Shown: positions 23,284-34,193 of the stretch, one piece after another
Numbering within the stretch: position 1 is the stretch's first letter
Layout of the letters: each line of letters starts with the position of its first letter
NCBI GenBank assembly: GCA_037976565.1
Contig: CP137669.1
Coordinates: forward strand, 35,147,613-35,211,612
Origin: Mesocentrotus franciscanus
Taxonomy: Eukaryota > Echinodermata > Echinoidea > Camarodonta > Strongylocentrotidae
Reading direction: 5' to 3'
DNA: 64,000 nt
Translations under genes and position numbers: made by a program
The notes under the pieces: model-generated
The model's input: only the letters and a program-made list of their open reading frames with translations
Told to the model about the DNA's origin: nothing
The model's database searches: none

Positions 23284-23678
23284 AAAGAATTAGTTTTCTT
23301 TGTATTTACTATTTATAGGTGCTCCTTTTCCACAAAAAAGGGAGCGAGGGGGGCTCTTTTAATTCGTGTTCCTTCCCTTTTTTCAGAATGCTCCGCCGCT
23401 TTAAGTTCTAAAATTTAAATCGGTTACAAAATATGAAATGTTCATAAATCGCATCTAGTTATTTTATTTTCACATTGATGAATTCTGCTCTCACATAATT
23501 ATTGATTGAACATCTGTTCTATATTTCAGAAAACACTAAGATGGCAACCCCAAATCAACAAGTTAGAGGCAGAAGCCACAGTGAAAGGGGATACAAGGTA
23601 AGAAATGAGGGGTGTCAAAATTCGAAGGATTAGAGAGCGGAAGGGTGAAATAATCCTACCAGCTTCCAGCATTAGGAA

Positions 23679-24317
23679 TACGTGCCTTCACGGTTGTTTC
23701 ATCGCAAAGCATGCCGGGACAGATTCCTAGTACGCAGTAGATTTTCACCTTCGCCGCGATCAGCTGTTCCATTGCCAACAACGGGATTTTTATCCTGTCG
23801 AATCAACATGACTTCATAATCTTGTACAGGATCCGTCATTCTGCAGTGATTTTTTTCATTCCAGTATCATTTGTACGGTAAGAAACCAAAGTCTGCGATT
23901 ATGTATTATTTATGACGATCCTTCAACCTAAAACACGAATGTTTAGCAGTTTAATAAGGCAAACCATCGACGCAAACTGCACATACACACATTTGAACAT
24001 ATGGGACTATAAATTCATACAGCGGAACCCACTCTCATTAGTTCACTTTACTCCGTATTATCAGCTTTATTTTTTGAAGGATCGTCATAAAAATACATAA
24101 TCACAAACTTTGGTTTCTAACCGTACAAGTTATACTGGAATGAAAGAAATTCACTGCAGAATAACGGATCCTGTACAAGATTATGATGTTGATTCGACAA
24201 GATAAAAATCCCGTTATTGGCAATGGAACAGCTGATCGCGACGAAGGTGAAAATCTACTGCCGGACTAGAAATCTGTCCCGGCATGCTTTGCGATGAAAC
24301 AACCGTGAAGGCACGTA
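23679..24317. repeat. long inverted repeat, arms about 245 bp
   Basis: The left arm (23679 to about 23927) and right arm (about 24074 to 24317) are inverse copies with a few mismatches. They run from TACGTGCCTTCACGGTTG / CAACCGTGAAGGCACGTA at the tips to ATGACGATCCTTCAA / TTGAAGGATCGTCAT beside a loop of about 145 bp. No frame is credible. It is a foldback transposon or a recent inverted duplication. Confidence 0.85.
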
Positions 24318-25407
24318 TAGCCTTCAGTCCTTCGAGACTCGCTTTGGGCAAGCCGTCGAGGGTTTGATGGGGTGGGGGGGGGTGGGGGAGGAAGAAGCTT
24401 TTTTTTTTAAATTTGGGAATATTTTGGGAATCCCCTCAGCACTCTCAGACTCTTTGAGTTATGGGGTGGGGTGCTAGCACTTTGAAAGAATCGTTTGGGG
24501 TAAATATCCGGGGGAAACCTTTCTTATTTCTTCTTAAAAATGGGATGTGTCTTTTATTACAATTGAAAGGCTTTCGTATTGTGGGAAAAAAAGGTCTAAT
24601 ATTTTCTTAATTCTGGTATATTTGGCAGGTATCCGTGAGTGGTCCACACTCGAGTTTCCAAGGAGAGATCACGCTTAATCCACCCAATCAACTCTCTGAT
24701 CGACAAAGAATAAAGATCGAAATCGTTTTGGATTTGAAGGTAAGATGACTGGAGCAAAGGGTACTTGAATGAATGTAAACACCCGAAAATAACCTCATAT
24801 AATAATACTATAGATACTAAAGTAAAGATTCGCGGAAATGATAGATAAATGTTATAAAGAACGACTTGCTTGCTGAGCCAACATAATTTTTGCATTAAAA
24901 ACAAAGCAAAAAGAACAAATCATTTATTCAAGGGGCAGAAATTGAAACGGTGATTTTGTAGCACTACTCATATCCAATCGAAACAAGTTATTTTATTAAA
25001 TCTCAACTCTGCCATAATCAGTCTAGGAATCAGCTAATAATAGTCATGAATTGTTAATGAATCAATAATTATTTGTAAAAGATTTTACCGTGACAGACAA
25101 ATATTATAAATCTAATTGCGTTTAATGATCTAAAAGGATTGTTGCTTTTGCTTATTGCTTTAGTCATTCGATTAGTGGAGGGATACCGTGCGCATGCAGC
25201 CCTAAATAATGAACCTTTGAAATAGTTTTATGATATGCATCGATCTCAATGTCATCTCGTTATGTTTTATTATGGAAGCCTGTCCCGAAATAGTCGCACA
25301 TTAAGACACACAATTTTATCCATAAGATTTAACCCCTTCAAGTTACTTTAAACCATGTAACTCATTGACAAAAAAGTTTTGGGTCTGACCGTAGTGTTAG
25401 ACATGGT

Positions 25408-25829
25408 AGAGTACCTACATAATAGAGTACCGAAGCTGTGACGTCATAAAAATCTATTTTTGGAATTTCTTAATTTTTTCTTCATTTTCCGAAAGAGCAT
25501 CAAAAATAATGTCCAAATGTTGAAAACCAATTGAATAGGTTAAGTATTGGCTGAGATATGACCATCTGAATAATAGGATTGCCTATGGGAACTCAGTGTT
25601 ATATTGCTCTGGCTCATAACATAGGAGCCAGAGCAATATAACACTGAGTTCCCATAGGCAATCTTTTTTTTCAGATGGTCATATCTCAGCCAATACCCTA
25701 TTCAATTGGGTTTTGACATTTGGACATTATTTTTGATGCTCTTTCGGAAAATGAAGAAAAAATTGAGAAATTCCAAAAATAGATTTTTGATGACGTCACA
25801 CTTCACCACTCTATTATGTAGGTACTCTA
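25408..25829. mobile_element. long-TIR palindromic element with 9-bp target duplication
   Basis: The element is almost entirely two arms of roughly 200 bp, from AGAGTACCTACATAATAGAG at the left tip to its inverse at the right. A loop of about 20 bp lies near 25621. It is flanked by the direct repeat AGACATGGT at 25399-25407 and 25830-25838 (10 bp if one mismatch is allowed). Very long inverted repeats with a 9-10-bp duplication are typical of Mutator-like (MULE) foldbacks. No coding frame. Confidence 0.8.
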
Positions 25830-26037
25830 AGACATGGTATGGAAGAGCGCCATCTGCGTTGGCATGTACACTGTAAATGGAGGCTGACATAATAAAGGTA
25901 TATAATAAGTTGTTAGAACGTATATTATGCTTGGCGTGTCTTAATACTTGTGGTCCAGTAAAAGCACCAAAAGGATAAGTAAAACACGTAGGTGTCGGGT
26001 TTAGTCCCCAAAGCCTCCAAAACAAACCCCAAATTAG

Positions 26038-26389
26038 GGCTGTTTTCATCAGGCTCGAGATTGCCAAATAGACCGCTATTTTAACTATCCCGATCGCAAA
26101 TTGTCCAGCTAATTTGCGTCTTCATCAGCCTGCAGTTGCAATTAGCGGGATATTTGTTCGAGATAAGCTCTCAAGTTATCTTGGGCTGTTTGCAAAATAT
26201 CCCGCTATTTGTCCGGTGCGTCCTCACCAGCCCGAAGACTCGCACTATGCGCGAACGCTGAGCAAAATATCTCGAGCTAATTTCTCGAGCTCGAGTTTCG
26301 AGCTGATGATGACGCGATTTGTAACTTCGGGCTTATATCCCAAATCAGAAATAGCGGGCTATTTGACAATCTCGAGCTTATGAGGACAT
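26038..26389. mobile_element. MITE with GCTCGAGATTG(C/T)CAAATAG termini
   Basis: GGCTCGAGATTGCCAAATAG near 26050 is inversely matched by CTATTTGACAATCTCGAGCT near 26380. Several internal GCGGGATATTTGT, CTCGAG and AGCTAATTTG words are also symmetric. No target duplication was resolved. The plus-strand open frame across it is not convincing. Confidence 0.6.
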
Positions 26390-26689
26390 ACCTAATGATG
26401 TTATCCAGTCTATATAGGCCATGAGGTGACTATTTCTTAATCCCAGCTAATGACTTTATAGAGTTAGTGCAGTTGTTTACAATGCACCAACTGGATGAAG
26501 TTTAACTCTTGGGTTATATATACCTCTATATGCTTACAAATTTGTATCATTTTCCCTACCAATTCTGAAGGATGAAGATTCATCATCAGAGGTGTTGCCA
26601 GTGAGTGAACAGCCTATGGACGAGAGTTAATCTCCACCACCGCGATCTCCCCTACTAATTGCTGCAAGCTGAAGACTTCTTATATCGCC

Positions 26690-27082
26690 ATCTTCGGCGG
26701 CTTGAAGCAAGTGTAGGAAATATTATAGAGATATAATTATTATCTAAATTTTTTAATAATAATGTAAAAACAAACAAATACATAAAGTAGGTGTACACAC
26801 TCTAACAAGCCACAAACCTGTCTTTCATTGTGTTCACCATTTTCCAATTATCCACTTATGTTTTTTATGTAGTCTGTCAATACTGGTTATGTATTTATAC
26901 GGTCTACTTTTCCCTTTACTTCACCTTATTTCTCATTGAATGCTACATAATACTTGTTTTGTTTTTTATCTTCTTAATCGTTTGATTGAAATGTCATAGT
27001 TTTATATTGACTGTTTTTTACACATTGTTTTAATTGATGTTGGAATTTGGAAATAAATGATTTGAATTGAATTGAATTGAGA
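26690..27082 (+). mobile_element. LINE 3' end with (TTGAA)n tail
   Basis: A T-rich 3' UTR-like stretch ends in GGAAATAAATGATTTGAATTG followed by tandem AATTG units. Microsatellite tails of this type close CR1/L2-like LINEs. A similar tail lies in inverse orientation at 41062-41260. The 5' limit is a guess. Confidence 0.5.
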
Positions 27083-27619
27083 TAAAAGATAAGAACCGGT
27101 CAGATTCTGGACTACCTTATTGCCCGAATATGAGGTGACGATTGCCTGAATACTTCAATTTGGTTAACTTTTCAAATTTTGTTTCATAATATTATACCAT
27201 ATACCTGTATAACAAATGTTCTTTACGGCGTGTAGAAATTGGATCAATAATATTAAGAGGGTATATTTCCGAAGAAAATAGAGTAGCATCAAAGGGATTA
27301 CTATGATTGGTACGCGTAAGAAACCAAATCAAACATTGGCATGTATGTCAAACGCTAAGCCGACTTGCATTAGCAACATCTTATGGAATCTACAATGTCT
27401 GTCCCTGACTCCCTTATGCTGAAATGAAGGAGAAAATGAGATCTGATTCTTACAATAAATCTGATGATCAGTGAAAGGCCATATTCAACATTCAAATTTA
27501 GATTCAAAATGAATAACCCTGAGAGGAAAAGGGGCCCTACACATAATAACGCTGTTTGAGTCCAATCAAACGCTAAATATTTTAATATTTAACTTTAAGA
27601 GACAGAATGTTTCATCTTA

Positions 27620-27763
27620 AAGGAGAATGAAACCCAACAATCATTAGCTCATTAGCTGATAGTTTTCCTTGCTAAGTAATCAAATAGAAGTCATTTCGAG
27701 ATATGTTAACTAGCTCACAATTTGTAATAAGATTATCAGCTGTTTTAGGGTTTCATTCTCCTT
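27620..27763. mobile_element. small MITE with AAGGAGAATGAAACCC termini
   Basis: AAGGAGAATGAAACCC and GGGTTTCATTCTCCTT are perfect 16-bp inverted repeats bounding 144 bp. The ATTAGCTGATAGTTTTCCTTG segment and TTATCAGCTGTTTTAGG add further symmetry. Target duplication not evident. Confidence 0.75.
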
Positions 27764-28085
27764 CAATATATATATGTTCGAGAAGGATACTTACAAAGAG
27801 GAAAACAGTGCCTCTTAATCGTCAAAATGTTTTGATGGAGTTTGGCACTTTCCCTCTCACCATTATAACAATCACTGAGGCAAAGAAGGGATTAATCACT
27901 CATTTGGCCTTCTCTGAATCCGGAATAATATATAAAGTAAATACGGATTAGTTTAATTTGTTTCTCAGTTTTTCATTCTCTGTCTTTAATTTTGAATTTC
28001 ACCATAATTTAGGGATCTCATCTTATTTATTTCAGAGCAATATTCTGTTCTTTTTTTCTTTCTTTTCTTTTATGTATGATCCAAA

Positions 28086-28452
28086 ATGTTAAATTGTCTG
28101 ACCATTTGGTTCAATTTACTTTACAGCCGCGACCCGTTTTCCTTTTACATTCATGTTTTACATTCATGTTTTACATTCATGTTGTACATTGATATTTATA
28201 ATTATGTTCCTGCATTTATTAATTATATCTATTGTACTGTAGATTGTGATCAGTTTGGTTGCACCAGGGTGGGTTCGGGGAGGATGCATGGCCTGCTGGC
28301 TCTAGTCATTTTAGTTGGCTCTTTCCATACCCATGGCTGCCCAGCCTGATCCACCCATAACTGAGATACTATACATGTATGTAATTATTCGATCCTTATA
28401 TTATGTTTGTTTGTTTTTGTTATTAAAAATGCCAAATAAAATAATAATAATA
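28086..28452 (+). mobile_element. LINE 3' UTR with (AAT)n tail
   Basis: The stretch has three TTTTACATTCATG repeats and a GC-richer segment with CTGGCTCTAGTCATTTTAG. The 3' end reads TTAAAAATGCCAAATAAAAT followed by AATAATAAT. The microsatellite tail and layout resemble a CR1/L2 3' UTR. The 87-codon open frame there has no domain. Confidence 0.45.
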
Positions 28453-28459
28453 ATGCCAT

Positions 28460-29200
28460 AAATCCATTCACAGCATTGAAACAAAACTACAGACTGTATA
28501 CATGACTTGTATGTAAGTCATTCTTGTAGAGAAATAGAAAAGGAAAATAATTATTGCTGTTTTCAATCTAATATATCATATTCAAACAAGCAAACAAGGA
28601 AACAATACTCTGACAATAAAGTATTTAAGGGTTAGTACAAGGTATGCCTCATGCGCTACCAAGTATTACTGAATTGTATTATGGAATTGTGAACATTAGT
28701 TGACATGAAAATATAATCTTATTTGATGTTTTGTCAGATTCAAGCTCAATTAGCCTGATACAGTCATCAGATAGAATGAAATATAAGATGTGGTTGCTAT
28801 TGTATGGAATGAAATAGCTTGGACTTGTTTAGAAATGGAAAATGAAAACATTTTTTGTTGTTACGAATCTGAGTCATAGTCACTAGCAAACCTAGATTTA
28901 TGAGATCATAATTAAGAGAAAAGGGAAATGATTCTGGTTTCAAATCTAAACAAGCATATCAACATAGTTATGATAAGTAAGAGCCAATTAACAAATGTAA
29001 ATAGTATATAGGTGAAATTGAAATATATTTGTTGTGCATCCGACATAGTTATAAAACAGGGTGAAAGGGAAATGGGATAAAAATCAACAAAATTGAAACA
29101 TTACTTTTTGCAGGTAAAACAAAAAAAAGGTCCCTGGAATTATATGCACATTCTTTTCATTATTATATGAAAGTTGAATGAGAAAAGAGGGTCTACAATC
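28460..29200. other. intergenic, repeat-like AT-rich sequence
   Basis: No gene is visible. Phrases such as AATCTGATATACAGTATTCAAA recur between about 28560 and 30200, which suggests an old, diverged tandem repeat of a few hundred bases. Confidence 0.4.
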
Positions 29201-29206
29201 AATCCT

Positions 29207-29495
29207 GGGGGTGTTTCACAAAGACTAAGATCGACTTTAAGTTGGACTTAACTATGGCAGGCCGTTCATGCCACTAGTTCCTCTAACCATTCCTGATATT
29301 GGTTTCTCAAGGGACGTACAAATCGTGGTCACAAATCTACAGAATTTACCTTTTTTGATAGTTCATTATTGAAAGAAAAAATATTATCTAAAGATCATAA
29401 TTGAGAAACCAATGGCGAGAGCAACCAGTGGCATGATAGCCTGCCATAGTTAAGTCCAACTTAAAGTTGATCTTAGTCTTTGTGAAACACCCCCC
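29207..29495. mobile_element. complete MITE with GGGGGTGTTTCACAAAGAC termini
   Basis: The left GGGGGTGTTTCACAAAGACT and right AGTCTTTGTGAAACACCCCC are perfect at the tips. Pairing continues inward through AAGATCGACTTTAAGTTGGA and ACTTAACTATGGCAGG. A second, left-truncated copy lies at 18861-19100. No coding frame; no target duplication identified. Confidence 0.85.
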
Positions 29496-29987
29496 GCATA
29501 TGGGTGGAAATTTAAAAAAAGCATTTCTAATTTACATTCACCCATATTTTCCCCTTCACCCTGGTTTCTGGTTCGGTATTCATAAAAAGTAATATAGATT
29601 TGAAATATGAATTTGAATAAAAGTAGTACTGTATATCTTACTATGGCAAATCAAGATTTTAATATTAGATTTACAGTATTCCATGTTTAAACACGCAACT
29701 CTTTTATTAAGATATGATTATAGAGAGAGAAAGAAGTGAATACAGATTCTTCCTGTGACATATTCAAAGATCCAAACAAGTCTTATTATTTATTTTAAAA
29801 ATGAACAGAGGGAGAGAGAGAGAGAGAGGAGGAAAATAATTCTAGATTTGATTCTGATGAACAATATTCAAACAATTACGTTATAAGTTTATAACCCTGA
29901 AAAGTAATGTGCTGTGAATCCGATAAACAGTATTCTGAAAAGCAAAGTTAAATTTTATAATTCATGATTATATTAAGTAATTGAAAG

Positions 29988-29996
29988 AGAGGGGGA

Positions 29997-30033
<37 letters not shown>

Positions 30034-30055
30034 GAGAGAGAGAGCGAGAGAATGA
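29988..30055. repeat. (AG)n microsatellite
   Basis: Long GAGAGAGAG run with two GCGA interruptions. Confidence 0.9.
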
Positions 30056-30388
30056 TTGCTTTTAATCTGATATACAGTATTCAAAGAAGCAAAGCAGATG
30101 TATAGTACAGAAATTAGTCCAAAGATTGAAAGTGGAAATAAAAGGGAACCAAAGTAAACATATTGGCATTAAACTGATTGTACAGTATCCAAACATTCAG
30201 GTTTTGGATTTAAGAAATGGCGATTAAAAAAAAGAGTTCATAAAGAGACAGCAAGGTTTTACAGTAAGTAGGATGTACAATATCACAGGGAAAAGACTCA
30301 ACAAGTTTTAATGATAACGAAAATAATTATAAAGAGGGAAACAATTCTTGCTGTGAATCTAACACATAGAATAATCAGGAGAAGAAAA

Positions 30389-31354
30389 GCCAGATATAAT
30401 ACATTACCAGGAAGCTGCAATGAATAAATGGGGAATGAGAGAGCGGGAGAGAGGGGGAAATGAGTGAGGAAAAAATATGACAAAGAAAATTTGAATAAGA
30501 TTGTTCTTTCCAGCATGTATTTCGAGGATTTAGGGATATCTTAACAATTCTAATAGGTCTAAATATCAAAACGTAGAAATTTACTTACTCTATGCTATGA
30601 TCACACATTGCCTCACCTGGTAGCAAACATGGCCGAACTCTACAGGTTCTGGTATGCCCGAAATGCGGCACGATGTTACTACCTAGCTCTGGCGACAGCA
30701 GCGATCTCTCGTGCTACGCGACCGCGCGTTGATCTACTTCTAGATTGCCTAAAGTGGATTTTTTTTTAACGCTCTTTCGCTCTCCTAGTACGCCGCTCAT
30801 CCTGGTGTTGGAGATGAGCAGTAACGTTAACGATCTCCACACGACCGTTCTCGTAGTGCATCATGTTGACTGGAAAAAATCAAACAAACCATGAATTAGT
30901 TAGGATATTGTTCTTGGATGACGGAATGTATTCAAATCCACAATTGACTCTTCAATATTCCAAATATTTCAATTTCTTAGATTATTACTTGAAATGAAAG
31001 TCACATATAGTTCTACTTTCGACTGATATATATATGTCAAGTCTTGGAACAATCCAAAATGCACACACAAAATTATCAATATATCCACCTGATATCTCAA
31101 ACTGTTCCCCTGTGTTAGTCTTGAAAATCATCATTATATGGCTTTCATTTCAAGTAATAATCTAAGAAACTGAAAGGTCGAGGGGTGTTCCAGATCGGCT
31201 TGTAAATGGACATGGTTTTGACCAATTTCAGCGAAATTTCAAATTATCTTTACAGAATCTGACGATAAATCCCAAATTTCTAAAAGATTGTTCCAAGACC
31301 AGACATAGGCCTACATGAGATGAAAGTGAAATATTACACTTTCACCTCATGTAA
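30389..31354. repeat. dispersed ~1-kb repeat, copy B
   Basis: Direct-orientation paralogue of 829-1967 that lacks its hAT MITE. On the minus strand it reads GGCC ATG TTT GCT ACC AG then GTGAGG, so an ATG followed by a good splice donor is present here. In copy A the ATG is CTG and the donor GT is GC. This might be a duplicated 5' exon, but no downstream exon was found. Confidence 0.7.
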
Positions 31355-31359
31355 CATAA

Positions 31360-32165
31360 CAAGCTAAGAAATTGAAATGTCGACGTGTGTCACAGAAGGG
31401 TTTGAAAACGACAACCCCGATTGCTCCGACTACGCGCTTTACTTCTTTGGCGTGTTAAATGATTGGCAATACGTTGCGCCTATGTTACTTTTTTGTGATG
31501 GTCGCAGAAATTGACGATGGTTTCTGTTCGAATGGAAATTGAACTACAGATTGTTCCAAGGCATGACATACATCAGTATAAAGTAGAACTATGTAGCTTT
31601 CATTTCATGTAATAATCTAAGAGTTTGAAATGTTTCAGCGAAATTTAAAATTGTCTTTAAAGATTTTGACGATACATCCCAAATTTTTAAAAGATTGTAC
31701 CAAGACCAGACATAATTATGTGGGCTAAAAGCAGAATTTCTACACTTTCACCTAATTAAACGAGCCAGAAAATTTGAAATGTCGACGTGTGCCACAGTAT
31801 GGATTGAACTCGACCCCCCCCCTCTTTGCTCCGATAACGCGCTTCACTTCTTAAACACGTTTAATGAGTGGTAATATTAATGCAAAATTAAAGCGGAATT
31901 TCAAATTGTCTTTAAAGATTTTGACGATACATCCCAAATTTTTAAAAGATTGTTTCAAGACCAGACATATAGATCTATGGGCTATAAGCAGAATTCCTAT
32001 ACTTTCACCTCATGTAACTAGCTAGAAAATTGAAATGTCGACGTGTGTCACAGCATGGGTTGAACAAGATCGGCTTGTAAATGGACATGTTTTTGACCAA
32101 TTTGTGTGAAGTTTCAAATTATCTTTACAGAATTTTGACGATAAATCTCAAAGTCCTAAAAGTCC
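31360..32165. repeat. degenerate tandem repeat adjoining copy B
   Basis: A phrase of the type AAATTGAAATGTCGACGTGTG(T/C)CACAG...TTGAAC recurs at about 31370, 31775 and 32025. CCCAAATTTTTAAAAGATTG recurs at about 31270, 31678 and 31931. It looks like irregular duplication of the last part of the dispersed repeat. Confidence 0.6.
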
Positions 32166-32814
32166 ATAAATACAGAAAGAACGAACGAATGAATGAATAA
32201 ATAAATACTAAAATGAAACAAAAACAACAAAATATTGAAATTAGTATGTGTTTATCTAAAGAAAAAGTGAAAAGGCATATTTAATAATTACAGCATATGT
32301 ACATACAAATACCTATACAGTATACGTCAGATTTGAATTGCTTACTGTAAGCATGAATTGAGAAAGTGAAGTTATATTATAGCATCATGCAATTTCATTG
32401 AACTTACGATTCCCTAACTGGATGGAGCGGGTCGGAATCACGTGGTTCGCCTGCCAAAAGATCCCGCCGACTGGTTAGTTGAAATCTCAGATGAACTTAA
32501 TTTGCTGGTAATTGGTAGCCAAAACTTCAATCGAAGTGAACCAACTTCCCATGAAAGGTTCAAACGAGAAGCAATGGCAAGTTGACTGGCGGCTAGGAAA
32601 TGGGAGTCCCTTTTCATACTTGCATGTGGCAATCTGTCTGTCAGTAGACACACTTTCCCTGTTCAGTTCCTTCCAAACAATACACACAAGAAGGAAAGGG
32701 GGCTCATTCAACCATATCTGAGATAATTGCACCAAGCAAAAGGCTTGAATAAATTAGTAGTGTGGAATTCTGATTCACACATGATACTATCAATGTTGTG
32801 GTTTTTGTTGTTGT

Positions 32815-33012
32815 TATCATTATTATCATTTATTATTATTATTACCATTATAATAAGCATAATAAAGATGATGATGATGATGAGAATAATGCCACTACTA
32901 ATGATACAAATAATAATACCAACAACAATAATAATGATAATAATAATAAAAATAATGATAATGATAATAATGATTATTTTGTTTCATTATTACTGTCATC
33001 ATCATCATCAGT
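32815..33012. repeat. (ATT/ATG/ATA)n microsatellite tract
   Basis: Imperfect trinucleotide runs of TTATTA, GATGAT, AATAAT and TCATCA. Open frames over it on both strands are low-complexity artefacts. Confidence 0.85.
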
Positions 33013-33035
33013 AGTAGTATTTTTAATATTACATG

Positions 33036-34111
33036 ATGAGGGTGATAATGATGACGTTGGTCCATGATAAACATACTTTTGCCAAACCATTGTTTCAATA
33101 ATGTAAGAATATTCCAAAGGACTTGCAGCATATCATCTGCACGCGAAAATATTTTTTTTTGGTTGTAAAGTTTGATTCCCCTTATTTTTATTGATAGATT
33201 TCCAAGCTGAATGTCGAAAAGTCTGCTGTGCCTTTTAATTGTGTTCACTGATCAATCACTAAAATCTCTTCTCCCTTTTGATAACGGACTCCGAGGCAGG
33301 TTCAGTGGCGTATGAAGCCGGTGTATATGCACGCCCCCTCCCGTTCGAAATCCCATGAAGGCGAAAAAACAATACAACAGTGGGTCTACGGCACGCGGGA
33401 AACCCCCGGCCCCCACTCAGTGTTATTTAGGGTACGCATAATGCGTGTTCCCTCCTTTTGAAAACACCCCCTAAGTCCGGTGTGTAAAGTCAATTTTGTG
33501 TATGTACGAGCCGGACTTTGGTGCGTGAAAAGTACCCCTTTACCGGACATTTTGGTAACACGCATGCGGTCATTCCGCCCCGGAGTGGGGCCGGGGAAAC
33601 CCAAACTATATTCCGCCCCTCTGTTGACGATTGCTGGATACGCCACTCAATTTGGAAACACTGTGATATGAAATCCATGTTTGCCTGGGCACCAAGCTCA
33701 TAATCTTTTCTCAATTCTCATATTCTACCTTCACCCTCACCCCATGTGCTTTAAACACCACCGCACCATGACACACTTTTGACGATCGTTATAAATTATC
33801 ATTATGAGAGCAAGCCAATAACTTGGGTATTCTATTTCAGCACGTGTGTCGTGTGCACAGTTTGTCCAGACCTGCTCTTATTACCAGGGCAGAGAGATAC
33901 AGGAATCTACAGCTTTCACCGAAAGAAAAAAAAAATTGTCGAGATAAACAGATGACATCATATTGTATACCCATCACTTTGGTCGAATGTCTGGGCTAGC
34001 AGGGTGGAAGGGAAATTGAATTTCAGCGATAGCGCAGCATTCGGGTGACAGGGAAACAGTCATTTAGTCACGTCGCTGTATGGTCTGTGACACCGCGGCC
34101 CAGCAACAGCT
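33036..34111. other. upstream region of the channel gene
   Basis: 33303-33650 is bounded by GTGGCGTAT and ATACGCCAC inverted tips and may be a degenerate MITE. The remainder up to 34111 would contain the promoter and 5' UTR of the channel gene. No TATA box or other promoter element stands out. Confidence 0.35.
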
Positions 34112-34193
34112 ATGGCATATCATGCATTGTTAGATATTAAATCTACCATGCTCTGTTTATTATTAACCGCTTCTTGTTTACTGCATTTCGCAG
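34112..34193 (+). CDS. channel exon 1: signal peptide
   Basis: Encodes 27 residues ending in a hydrophobic LCLLLTASCLLHFA core, a typical secretory signal. The second Met (residue 13) would also give a good signal peptide. The donor is GCAG then GTAAGT, phase 1. The following GAG codon is completed by exon 2. Confidence 0.7.

Noticed and set aside
25702..26067. 121-codon minus-strand frame
   Set aside because: Crosses the end of the palindromic element and shows no domain.
33303..33650. MITE with GTGGCGTAT ends
   Set aside because: The inverted tips are only about 9-11 bp and no target duplication was found; too weak to annotate separately.
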